Assembly (NCBI GenBank): GCA_036308445.1
Contig: JAXJVS010000134.1
Span: 1-10,370, forward strand
Direction of reading: 5' to 3'
Source of the DNA: MGBC113645 sp036308445
Lineage (GTDB): Bacteria; Bacillota_I; Bacilli_A; Erysipelotrichales; Coprobacillaceae
Length of the DNA: 10,370 bases
The notes beneath the pieces were generated by a model. The model worked only from the letters and a program-made list of their open reading frames with translations. It searched no databases and was not told the origin of the DNA. Positions 1 to 6,063 of the stretch are shown one piece after another. The first letter of the stretch is position 1; each line of letters starts with the position of its first letter. The translations under genes were made by a program, and so were the position numbers.

Positions 1-28
1 ACAAAATAAGCATCCTTATGGATGCTTA
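1..28 (-). terminator. Intrinsic terminator at the left window edge
   Basis: A perfect 9-bp inverted repeat (arms 7-15 and 20-28, loop 16-19) reads on the minus strand as TAAGCATCC-ATAA-GGATGCTTA followed by TTTTGT. The U-run lies on the minus-strand side only, so it should end leftward transcripts. It lies about 138 bases beyond the stop of the kinase-like gene, and no other gene lies between, so it most likely closes the acetyltransferase-kinase operon. Confidence 0.7.
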
Positions 29-165
29 AACTCAAAGTCAAAAAAACTTACCATTTTCTTTAAATATTCATAGAAATTAATAAAAACATAATTTTATTTA
101 ACCACAACAATATCATTAATAATAGTAGAAATCAATTTTTAGTATCATTTCCTATAATGTTTTTA

Positions 166-1059
166 TCATAAAGTTTGCATCCAAGCTTTATGAAATTCTT
201 TAATGCTTGGATAACGTATCATTCTATCTAAGGTCGTTGCTTTTTTGAGAACTTCATAACTAGCTTCATTGAAACAATAATCCTCTTGTTTGTTCATAAT
301 AAAATGTCCTACTTCGTAACGTTCTTTATTATTTTTTACATCACTTAATAGATCACATATCATTGCACCTAATGTAAAAACATTAGTTCTTTCATCAATC
401 ATAGCTCCTAATTCATTTTCTTCAGGAGCTTTTAAACGTTTTGTTCCTAAATAATCTTTTCCTAAATCATTGTATATAGGTTTCTTTCTAAACAAATCAA
501 TATCACATATAGTTAATTTATCATTATAAAAATCATACATTAAACTACTATCATAAAAATCTACTGCTATATAATTCGCTTTAACTACTGTCTCCATAAA
601 AGAAAATAAAACTTCAATTACAATTAATTTCTTTTCAAGCGGTAATTGTTTAAATAAATTCATAGGCGTAATTAAACATGGATTCATTTTATATTTATCA
701 AAATTCCAATGATCAAATAAACATTCACCATCTTCCCAGTTAAATACTGCTACATAAAAATCATCAATACTAAAATCTTTTACTAATTCAATTAAATAAG
801 GATGTTTTATATCTTTATATACTTGTGTTGCATGTTTTAATACTTCTATAGAGTACTCACAAGAAACTTCAGCCTCTACAGTTTTTGCCCCAGCAATTTT
901 ATAAAAGTACTTTTTTCCTTCTTTTTCAACACCAAAAGAAATACATCCACTTCCTGTTTCATCTATAACAGAAAACACTGTACCTTCTTTTTCTAACCAA
1001 CTAAAATTTTGATCTTCTCTTAATTTATATTCAATATTATTTATCTTCTTTTTTATCAT
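166..1059 (-). CDS. Atypical serine/threonine protein kinase-like protein
   Basis: The 297-residue protein has a bacterial Ser/Thr kinase-like fold, probably cytosolic, with no membrane segment. Visible landmarks are a glycine-loop-like stretch (TGSGCISFG, about 35-43), a candidate ATP-anchoring Lys54 (YFYK), a catalytic-loop equivalent AVDFYDSSL with Asp167 in place of HRD and Ser near the usual Asn, CDID (185-188) where DFG is expected, and APEE (211-214). I recall a group of Bacillota kinase-like proteins sharing VDFYD, CDID and PEE, so these changes look like family traits and not decay; catalytic activity is uncertain. The ATG at 1059 was chosen because AAGGAG lies 6 bases before it; the upstream in-frame TTG at 1074 is inside that site. 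The gene overlaps the preceding acetyltransferase by 23 bases, implying translational coupling. The substrate is unknown. Confidence 0.72.
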   Translation of the reverse strand: MIKKKINNIEYKLREDQNFSWLEKEGTVFSVIDETGSGCISFGVEKEGKKYFYKIAGAKTVEAEVSCEYSIEVLKHATQVYKDIKHPYLIELVKDFSIDDFYVAVFNWEDGECLFDHWNFDKYKMNPCLITPMNLFKQLPLEKKLIVIEVLFSFMETVVKANYIAVDFYDSSLMYDFYNDKLTICDIDLFRKKPIYNDLGKDYLGTKRLKAPEENELGAMIDERTNVFTLGAMICDLLSDVKNNKERYEVGHFIMNKQEDYCFNEASYEVLKKATTLDRMIRYPSIKEFHKAWMQTL

Positions 1060-1552
1060 TAATATCTCCTTCAAATAACAATCGCATCTGATACCATACT
1101 ACATTACCATGAACTGACTCACTAATACCCTCATCGATAAAACCAAACTGTTCATAAAAAGGAATTAGCTTCTCTTTACAAGTCAATACAAGTCCTTTTT
1201 TTCCTTCTTTTCTTGTTTCAACAATAACATGGTTCATCAAATGACTTGCATATCCCTGATGTTGAAAAGTTGGTATCGTATTCACACCAAAAATCATTTG
1301 CCAATCTCCATGTTCATCATGCATCGATGTATCTTCATACATTTTATCCTTTAAATCTTTTTCATTAGTCGTCATACCATCAATAAAACTTACTAATACA
1401 TTATCTTCCCACAACAACCAAAAATGATTGGCATATACATTTAAACGCTGTTTTAAGGTTTCTTTCGTCGCTGCTTCACTAGGCGGAAAACATAAACTTT
1501 CCACTTCTACAATCTTCTCTAAATCTTTCATATTTCCTTTTCTTATAATCAT
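1037..1552 (-). CDS. GNAT family N-acetyltransferase (AANAT-like)
   Basis: A 171-residue single-domain acetyltransferase expected to move acetyl from acetyl-CoA to a small amine; the substrate is unknown. The GNAT pyrophosphate-binding motif A is clear as QHQGYA (97-102, pattern Q/R-x-x-G-x-A) after the beta strand MIFGVNTIP, and motif B as FYEQFGF (132-138). The N-terminal ESLCFPPSEAA (18-28) is typical of the arylalkylamine acetyltransferase-like subgroup. The start is ATG 1552, since the longer in-frame GTG at 1561 forms part of the Shine-Dalgarno AGGTGAT. It is the first gene of a two-gene operon; its last 23 bases overlap the start of the kinase-like gene. The short tail GDINDKKEDK is acidic and basic and probably disordered; it is encoded over the next gene's ribosome-binding site. 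Confidence 0.88.
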   Translation of the reverse strand: MIIRKGNMKDLEKIVEVESLCFPPSEAATKETLKQRLNVYANHFWLLWEDNVLVSFIDGMTTNEKDLKDKMYEDTSMHDEHGDWQMIFGVNTIPTFQHQGYASHLMNHVIVETRKEGKKGLVLTCKEKLIPFYEQFGFIDEGISESVHGNVVWYQMRLLFEGDINDKKEDK

Positions 1553-1578
1553 CAATATCACCTACATTCCGCATTCTT

Positions 1579-1584
1579 ATTATA
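1579..1584 (-). promoter_or_regulatory. Candidate -10 box of the acetyltransferase-kinase operon
   Basis: On the minus strand the sequence reads GATATAATAAG, giving a perfect TATAAT 26 bases ahead of the acetyltransferase start and clear of the upstream two-component terminator. No convincing -35 hexamer is found 16-18 bases upstream (ATGTTC is the best), so this is a -10 call only. Confidence 0.45.
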
Positions 1585-1625
1585 TCATTCTATAAAGAAA
1601 AGAACATTTTAAACTAAGATTAGAC

Positions 1626-1676
1626 TATTAAAAAGTAGAATTTTAAATACATAATATCATTTAAAATTCTACTTTT
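1626..1676 (-). terminator. Terminator of the two-component operon (18-bp perfect stem)
   Basis: Arms 1631-1648 and 1659-1676 are perfect 18-base complements around a 10-base loop. On the minus strand the second arm runs into TTTTTAATA. It begins 8 bases after the response-regulator stop codon at 1685, so it ends the kinase/regulator transcript. The stem is AT-rich but long. Rightward use is less likely because the plus-strand tail is only TTTTATTAAT. Confidence 0.8.
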
Positions 1677-1684
1677 ATTAATCC

Positions 1685-2395
1685 TTATTCATTTTCTTCT
1701 AACATCCTATATCCTACACCAAGTTCATTTATAATATACTTACTTTCGCCTGGAGTTACACCAATTTTTTTACGAATATTGGCCATATTAACTTGTAATT
1801 TCTTTATACTTCCGGAATCAGGATATCCCCATACTTCTTTAATAATTGTATTATAAGTTAAAACTTTTCCAGCATGTTTAGATAATAAAGCAACAATATT
1901 ATATTCCGTCTGCGTTAAGTTAATATCCTTTTCATCAATATATACCACTCTTTTATCATAATTAATTTCCATATTCTTTAATACAAACTTATTTCCCAAT
2001 ATAACACCTGTACCTTCATTTCTTAGACTATTCCTTAAAGTAGCCCTTATTCTTGCCAATAATTCAGCTGTACTAAATGGTTTCGTTACATAATCATTGG
2101 CACCATAATCTAAAGCATCTACTTTATCTTTTTCATCAGTTCTAGCTGATAAAACAATAATAGGTGTTATTGAATTGCTTCTAACATACTTCACAAATTC
2201 TAAACCATCTTCATCTGGTAAACCTAAATCTAATATAACTAAATCAGCATTATGTGATAAATACATCGTTTTACCCATAGCACAAGTAGATGCTGATAAT
2301 ACATAATATCCATTTGTTTCTAACATAGTTTCTACAAAGCTTCTAATATTAGCTTCATCTTCTATAATAAGAATTTTATATTTGTTATTGCTCAT
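1685..2395 (-). CDS. KdpE-like OmpR-family response regulator
   Basis: A 236-residue DNA-binding response regulator. The N-terminal receiver domain has the acidic pair Glu12/Asp13, phosphoacceptor Asp56 (LVILDLGLP), the conserved Ser/Thr in LSART and Lys in YVTKPF. It is followed by a winged-helix trans_reg_C domain with LTQTEYNIVALL and VWG, and GVGYRM near the end. The order and wording (GANDYVTKPF, VNMANIRKKIG) are closest to KdpE-type regulators. The first in-frame ATG codons overlap the GGAGG site; ATG 2395 is 9 bases from it and is preferred. The gene overlaps the sensor-kinase 3' end by 11 bases, so the pair is co-translated. No kdpFABC potassium pump genes are here, so the target is unknown and the Kdp name describes family only. 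Confidence 0.9.
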   Translation of the reverse strand: MSNNKYKILIIEDEANIRSFVETMLETNGYYVLSASTCAMGKTMYLSHNADLVILDLGLPDEDGLEFVKYVRSNSITPIIVLSARTDEKDKVDALDYGANDYVTKPFSTAELLARIRATLRNSLRNEGTGVILGNKFVLKNMEINYDKRVVYIDEKDINLTQTEYNIVALLSKHAGKVLTYNTIIKEVWGYPDSGSIKKLQVNMANIRKKIGVTPGESKYIINELGVGYRMLEENE

Positions 2396-3446
2396 TATCA
2401 TCATCCTCCATATTCAAAGAAAATATAAATACTGTTCCAACACCATTATTATTTTTTACAGTAATATCACCACCATGAGCTTTAATAATAGTTGAACAAA
2501 CTGACAAACCAATTCCCATATTATTCCTACTACCATCTGCAGGAATACTTTTATTCTCTATATATCCATTAAATAAATGTTTTACCTTTTCTTTTGGAAT
2601 TCCACAACCATTATCACCAACTTTAAAAATAGCTTTATTATCATCAAGCTCAACAGTTAATGACAATTCTGTCATTCCCTTAGCATGAATAACTGCATTT
2701 TCTAACAGATTAATCAGAACCTGCTGAATAAGTAATGCATCTATTGGAATACTTACAAATTCTTCAGGGATAGATACTTTAATATTCTGCTGAGGATATG
2801 ATTTATGAAACTTAACAAGTGTTGTATCAATTAACTCTTCTAATACGGTATAAGTCTTATTTACTCTTACACTTTCACTACTTACTCTTGTTACTGATAA
2901 AAGATTTTCAACCATTCTTATTAAACTTTCTGAATCTTCCTGTACTTCTTTTAACAGCTTTAATTGTTGTTCTTTTGTAAGTGAATCATAATTTTCAATA
3001 ATCGCTGAACAAGAACCATATATCGTTGTAAGAGGTGTTCTTAAATCATGAGAAATAGCTCTTAAAAGATTTGCTTTTGTTTTTTCTTTCTCATTCTCTG
3101 CTTTTAACTTCTCTTGTACCTTTATTTTTGTTGTTAATGAACATGTCATGACTGCTACAATTAAAGTCACTATAGCAGCAAGCAGATTCTCCGGAGTAAT
3201 AAAATCAAACTTAAAATAAGGAAATGTAAACACAAAGTTATTAATAAGCACTGTACTTAAAGACGCAATTATTCCAAATGTATATCCTTCAGTATTTAAG
3301 GCAATCAAAAAAACTGCTAACAAAAATATAACTTCCACTAAAGATTGCGAAGAATAAAACTGCTGTAATAATAAACATATTAAAAAAGTTATTATTAAAA
3401 TGAAGATAGATTTCAAACTATCAACAACAATATTTTTTCTATACAT
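2385..3446 (-). CDS. KdpD-like membrane sensor histidine kinase (DUF4118 type, no N-terminal KdpD domain)
   Basis: The 353-residue membrane kinase has four hydrophobic segments (about 11-27, 37-52, 56-72, 87-106) matching the DUF4118 sensor region of KdpD, including the typical NNFVFTFPYFKFDF loop. It is followed by a coiled linker, a HisKA domain with phospho-acceptor His133 in ISHDLRTPL, and a HATPase_c domain with N box (QQVLINLLENAV), G1 (VGDNGCGIP) and G2 (GIGLSVCS). Full KdpD is about 900 residues; the N-terminal KdpD ATPase-like and USP domains are absent, as in many short Bacillota homologues. The start is placed at ATG 3446, nine bases after AAAGGG; the earlier ATG at 3464 falls about at the predicted transcription start. 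It signals to the response regulator encoded immediately downstream. The input signal is unknown. Confidence 0.9.
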   Translation of the reverse strand: MYRKNIVVDSLKSIFILIITFLICLLLQQFYSSQSLVEVIFLLAVFLIALNTEGYTFGIIASLSTVLINNFVFTFPYFKFDFITPENLLAAIVTLIVAVMTCSLTTKIKVQEKLKAENEKEKTKANLLRAISHDLRTPLTTIYGSCSAIIENYDSLTKEQQLKLLKEVQEDSESLIRMVENLLSVTRVSSESVRVNKTYTVLEELIDTTLVKFHKSYPQQNIKVSIPEEFVSIPIDALLIQQVLINLLENAVIHAKGMTELSLTVELDDNKAIFKVGDNGCGIPKEKVKHLFNGYIENKSIPADGSRNNMGIGLSVCSTIIKAHGGDITVKNNNGVGTVFIFSLNMEDDDNEQ

Positions 3447-3470
3447 AATCATAAACCCTTTCATCTTATA

Positions 3471-3476
3471 ATTATA
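3471..3476 (-). promoter_or_regulatory. Candidate -10 box of the kinase/regulator operon
   Basis: Minus-strand TGTTATAATTATAAG contains a perfect TATAAT with a T-G-T context just upstream. It would start RNA near 3464, leaving a short leader before AAAGGG and the ATG at 3446. No good -35 hexamer is seen, which would fit an activator-dependent promoter. Confidence 0.5.
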
Positions 3477-3496
3477 ACAAACACTTGGCTAAGAAT

Positions 3497-3519
3497 GAGT
3501 TAAAATATATTTATAACTC
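3497..3519. promoter_or_regulatory. 23-bp palindrome upstream of the two-component promoter (possible operator)
   Basis: GAGTTA (3497-3502) and TAACTC (3514-3519) flank the self-complementary AAATATATTT core, with one mismatched pair. It sits about 20 bases upstream of the -10 box on the minus strand, a usual place for an OmpR-family activator, so self-regulation is possible. On the plus strand it is followed by a T-run, so it could also act as a rightward terminator, though no rightward gene feeds it. Confidence 0.35.
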
Positions 3520-3535
3520 TTTTTTTATTTTAGTA

Positions 3536-3573
3536 CAAAAGAAAAAAACTACAACTTAAAAAAGTTATAGTTT
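3536..3573 (-). terminator. Terminator of the HAD phosphatase gene
   Basis: Arms 3546-3557 and 3562-3573 pair over 12 bp (one G-U pair in RNA) around a four-base loop, and the minus-strand transcript continues with a long T-run. The first arm overlaps the phosphatase stop codon, so termination is immediate. Confidence 0.8.
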
Positions 3574-4447
3574 AAAGTAAATTTAATTCTTTTAATATTT
3601 CAATACCTTCTCCTACAGCACCATTATCACCATTTTTACTCAAGATATATTTAGCTGCTTTCTTTGCAGCTTCACCTGAATTTTCAGGGGCAAATGAATA
3701 TTTAAATGACTCTAGCATACCTACATCATTTAATCCATCTCCAAAAGTAGCTACTTCATCTACAGTATATCCTTTACGTTTCATTATTTCTTTTAACATA
3801 ATACCTTTATTATAATCTTTAGTTGTTATTTCGATATTATCATCATATGATGATGATATATCTAAAAAATCATCCTGTAGGACATCTTTAACCCCTTGAA
3901 CTGAAATTAAATCTAAATGTCTAGCATCAATTTTTAATACTTTCACACCCTTTTCTATAATTTCTTCTGGTGTAGGTGCATAATGTAAATCTTCAAGATA
4001 TTCTCTAGTCGTAAAAGTCTTATCTGGTAATTCTTCTATCTTTGTAGAATAATGTAATCCATTAGTGACAAGTTTTAAATGATAATCCCAAAATTCTTCT
4101 TTATCATGAAATGAATATTTTCCTTGATCTGTATGTATAGCTAGTAAATAATTATATTTTTTTAGTATAGTTGTAACTTTTATAAATGATTCGCTATCCA
4201 TAGGATGTATTTCATTAAATGAACCACTTTGATTTCTATATTGAGTTCCATTATTAAGAATCAAGTCGCAATCAAACTGATACTTATTTAATATTCTATT
4301 AACCATATGAATATCTCTACCAGTCGCAATAATAAATTCAATTCCTTTATTTATACATTCATTAAGTAGTTTTAATGTTTTTTCTTCAATCGTATCATCA
4401 TGTTTAATTAAAGTTCCATCTAAATCACAAACAATACACTTAATCAT
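3572..4447 (-). CDS. Cof-type HAD-IIB family phosphatase
   Basis: The 291-residue cytosolic HAD-superfamily hydrolase is complete. Motif I is CDLDGT (nucleophile Asp8, acid/base Asp10), motif II is IIATGR (Thr42), motif III is Lys214 in DYNKGIML, and motif IV is GDGLND (236-241, metal-binding acids). The large cap insert between motifs II and III is the C2B type found in Cof/YidA-like enzymes that dephosphorylate sugar phosphates, nucleotides or flavin precursors. The exact substrate cannot be read from sequence. The start has an excellent AGAGGAGG site 7 bases upstream. It is a single-gene transcript with its own extended -10 promoter and a terminator at the stop codon, divergent from the acetyltransferase at 4578. 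Confidence 0.9.
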   Translation of the reverse strand: MIKCIVCDLDGTLIKHDDTIEEKTLKLLNECINKGIEFIIATGRDIHMVNRILNKYQFDCDLILNNGTQYRNQSGSFNEIHPMDSESFIKVTTILKKYNYLLAIHTDQGKYSFHDKEEFWDYHLKLVTNGLHYSTKIEELPDKTFTTREYLEDLHYAPTPEEIIEKGVKVLKIDARHLDLISVQGVKDVLQDDFLDISSSYDDNIEITTKDYNKGIMLKEIMKRKGYTVDEVATFGDGLNDVGMLESFKYSFAPENSGEAAKKAAKYILSKNGDNGAVGEGIEILKELNLL

Positions 4448-4473
4448 CTACATTCCTCCTCTTAACTATACCT

Positions 4474-4482
4474 AGTATAACA
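4474..4482 (-). promoter_or_regulatory. Extended -10 promoter of the HAD phosphatase
   Basis: Minus-strand TGTTATACT fits the extended -10 form TGnTATAAT with one change. It lies 26 bases before the start codon, leaving room for a short leader with the AGAGGAGG site. The -35 region is poor, as expected for an extended -10 promoter. Confidence 0.55.
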
Positions 4483-4527
4483 TAAAATGAAAAGAAATCA
4501 TTTTCTATATGAGAAAGTCTTTTTTAT

Positions 4528-4556
4528 TTGACTAGTAAGATTATTATATATTATTA
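4528..4556 (+). promoter_or_regulatory. Promoter of the plus-strand GNAT gene
   Basis: TTGACT at 4528-4533 is a good -35 hexamer. The -10 is either TATTAT (4549-4554, 15-base spacer) or TTATTA (4551-4556, 17-base spacer); the region is too AT-rich to choose. It lies directly ahead of AAAGGATG and the start at 4578. Confidence 0.5.
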
Positions 4557-4577
4557 TTTTTTAGAAAGGATGATTGT

Positions 4578-5036
4578 ATGATAGAGATTGTAAATGGTAT
4601 TGATTATATAGACGAAATTAAAACTTTAATTATTGAGTATACTAAGTTTTTGAATAGAGATCTATCTTTTCAGAATCTAGAAGAAGAATTAAATGATTTA
4701 AAACATAAATATACTGGAAACAATGGAAAAGTTCTGGTTGCTTTAGTTAATGGTAAAGTCGCAGGATGTGTAGCATATTATAAACATAATAATAATAGAT
4801 GTGAAATGAAAAGATTATTTGTAAAAGATGAATATAAAGGATTATCAATTGGAAATCAACTTGTAAAAGAAATTGTTGAACAGGCAAGAATAGCCGGATA
4901 CAAAGAAATGGTATTAGATACCATTGAACCTTTAAAAGCAGCAATTCATTTATATAAGAAATATGGTTTTATAGAATGTAATGCTTATTATGATAATCCT
5001 ATGAATGATGTTATCTATATGAAAAAGGACTTATAA
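4578..5036 (+). CDS. GNAT family N-acetyltransferase
   Basis: A 152-residue single-domain acetyltransferase; acetyl-CoA is the expected donor and the acceptor is unknown. The core strand and motif A are seen as MKRLFVKDEYKGLSIGNQL (77-95), where K-G-L-S-I-G stands for the usual Q/R-x-x-G-x-G/A, and motif B as LYKKYGFIE (125-133). Strand beta-4 VLVALVNGKVAGCVAY (52-67) is typical. AAAGGATG lies about 7 bases before the ATG. It is the only sizeable plus-strand gene in the window and is transcribed divergently from the HAD phosphatase. Its substrate class cannot be judged: it resembles generic small-molecule acetyltransferases and not RimI closely. Confidence 0.87.
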   Translation: MIEIVNGIDYIDEIKTLIIEYTKFLNRDLSFQNLEEELNDLKHKYTGNNGKVLVALVNGKVAGCVAYYKHNNNRCEMKRLFVKDEYKGLSIGNQLVKEIVEQARIAGYKEMVLDTIEPLKAAIHLYKKYGFIECNAYYDNPMNDVIYMKKDL

Positions 5037-5268
5037 CAAGAGAATACTGAAAAAGAATAACTTTTTAAAGAGTGAAAACGCGTATTCAATATATTAATTC
5101 CCATTTTTCTTTTAACTGTTGCTTTTGAGTCATCCCATTCAATATTTGAAATAAATGGTGTCATATCTGAGGATGTATTTTCAAAGTGATAATCACAAAC
5201 TATCATCACCTTCATAGATACTTAAAATAAATAAAACAATGAGAATGAGAATAATTAAACTGTTACGG

Positions 5269-5310
5269 GGTTTCCTAAAAGAAAATATTTTTATGGGAAA
5301 TCTTTTTTTA
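5269..5310 (+). terminator. Plus-strand hairpin with U-run
   Basis: GGTTTCC (5269-5275) pairs with GGGAAATC (5295-5302), with further A/T pairing inside, and is followed by CTTTTTTTATTTT on the plus strand. It could end transcripts from the acetyltransferase gene, which stops 230 bases earlier with only a weak AAAAAG/CTTTTT hairpin (5049-5067) nearer to it. Confidence 0.45.
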
Positions 5311-5440
5311 TTTTCAAACTATATGTTCTAAAATCACGGGAAGTTATATAATAGAATTATCAGTTATATCTGAAATCTACAGAAAGAAAAAAAGATTAAT
5401 TCAACATTCTAGAAGATGACATTTATCTTTAATGGTTTTT

Positions 5441-5468
5441 AAAAAGCGGAAAGTGATTTTTCCCGCTT
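5441..5468 (-). terminator. Minus-strand terminator after the zinc-ribbon remnant
   Basis: AAGCGG (5444-5449) pairs with CCGCTT (5463-5468), with added AAA/TTT pairing across a one-base bulge. On the minus strand the hairpin is followed by TTTTT. It lies about 80 bases beyond the zinc-ribbon stop codon and may be that gene's old terminator. Confidence 0.55.
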
Positions 5469-5548
5469 AAATCTTATCTCTAAAACCCCAGAACCCCGAG
5501 TTATTTTAGATTACCAACAATGATAAGTATTATTTTATGATTCTATAT

Positions 5549-5749
5549 TTAATCTATATGAAACCATATTAATTGACATCTTTCGCAATAACAAACCTTG
5601 GTTCTTGGTGCTTTTGGTAAGAAATTTCTTGTACTTTGTGCAATTCTTTTTCCTGATTTCCTCAACTCCCATGCGACATATCTTTCCTTTGGTACCAGAA
5701 AAATATGGCTATTACTTTGTATATAACATAACCTTGCCTCTTCTTGACA
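5549..5749 (-). pseudogene. 3' part of a small zinc-ribbon protein gene (DUF6487-like), 5' end lost
   Basis: An open minus-strand frame of 66 codons without its own start reads CQEEARLCYIQSNSHIF, continues through WELRKSGKR and FLPKAP, and ends CYCERCQLIWFHID. In the DUF6487 family (PF20097, as I remember it) short proteins start with MxCPYCxxEMxxGYIQS and end with a second CxxC; here the second pair CERC and the GYIQS-like CYIQS remain, while the start codon and first Cys of the N-terminal pair are missing. The break lies where the intron-type reverse-transcriptase scrap begins in another frame, and in-frame stops (TGA, TAG) lie just upstream. Family assignment is by eye; the coding character of the frame is clearer than the family name. 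Confidence 0.5.
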
Positions 5750-5904
5750 CCTTTTTCAAACCAGTCATCCACCACATAATGCATAAAGATATTTGCTAGT
5801 ACTGGTGACATTTTGTTCCCCTGTTTTGTACAGACTTCATTTCCTTCTATCATTCCATTTTTCATTATTCCTGATTTCAAGAATCTTACAACGTACCTTA
5901 TCCG
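5743..5904 (-). pseudogene. Decayed fragment of a group II intron reverse transcriptase/maturase
   Basis: About 54 codons read RYVVRFLKSGIM, then CTKQGNKMSPVLANIF, then MHYVVDDWFEKGVKK. This follows the group II intron RT pattern of RFLKSGIM-(E)DG, GTPQGG-x-SPLLANIYLHYVLDxWFE, seen just before the YADD catalytic box. GTPQGG has changed to CTKQGN, the YADD box is absent, and the frame runs into the zinc-ribbon gene in a different phase. Both the N-terminal RT half and the maturase and endonuclease parts are missing, as are recognisable intron domains V/VI. It is a dead remnant of a mobile intron of roughly one tenth normal length, not a functional gene. Confidence 0.7.
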
Positions 5905-5925
5905 AATACTCGAGACTGGAAATTT

Positions 5926-5983
5926 ATGATGACCTCCCAGTAGACAGTGTAAATAATTAACACTGGATACCGAAGGTCATCAT
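5926..5983. repeat. Interrupted 58-base inverted repeat
   Basis: ATGATGACCT (5926-5935) and AGGTCATCAT (5974-5983) are perfect 10-base complements. Inside them CAGTGT (5945-5950) and ACACTG (5960-5965) pair as a second stem, separated from the first by 9- and 8-base internal loops. No U-run follows on either strand, so it is not an ordinary terminator. It lies between the ABC transporter stop at 6064 and the intron scrap, and may be a small mobile element, a structured RNA or a processed 3' end of the ABC transcript. Confidence 0.6.
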
Positions 5984-6063
5984 ATCATTATGTATAATTC
6001 TATCTAGAAATACTTCTGTTAATATTGATTTTTTTACTTTTAGATAACTCTTCAAAGATTTAA

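Larger units (their letters stand above)
5037..5548. other. 512-base intergenic stretch without a convincing gene
   Basis: No gene can be supported here. A 66-codon minus-strand frame (5015-5215) has no Shine-Dalgarno site, overlaps the acetyltransferase 3' end and matches no family I know. Two hairpins with U-runs are listed separately. The rest is AT-rich and unstructured, probably the remains of lost genes next to the decayed zinc-ribbon and intron fragments. Confidence 0.5.

Noticed and set aside
3497..3530. Plus-strand terminator reading of the 23-bp palindrome plus T-run
   Set aside because: No rightward gene or promoter lies upstream that would need it; kept as a possible operator instead.
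4747..4944. 65-codon minus-strand frame rich in Leu and Tyr
   Set aside because: Antisense to the acetyltransferase gene at 4578-5036, which has clear family motifs.
5015..5215. 66-codon minus-strand frame (MKVMIVCDYHFE...)
   Set aside because: No Shine-Dalgarno site at a useful distance, overlaps the plus-strand acetyltransferase 3' end, ends in low-complexity residues and matches no family I know. It may be a gene remnant but cannot be supported.
5239..5257. GAGAATGAGAATAATTA resembling a Fur box
   Set aside because: Several mismatches to the 19-base consensus, no inverted 7-1-7 symmetry and no iron-related gene nearby; AT-rich sequence gives such matches by chance.
5958..6060. Short minus-strand frame just after the ABC gene (ending HNDMMTFGIQC)
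   Set aside because: About 33 codons, begins without ATG or ribosome site and runs into the nested palindrome. It looks protein-like in places but gives no family signal.
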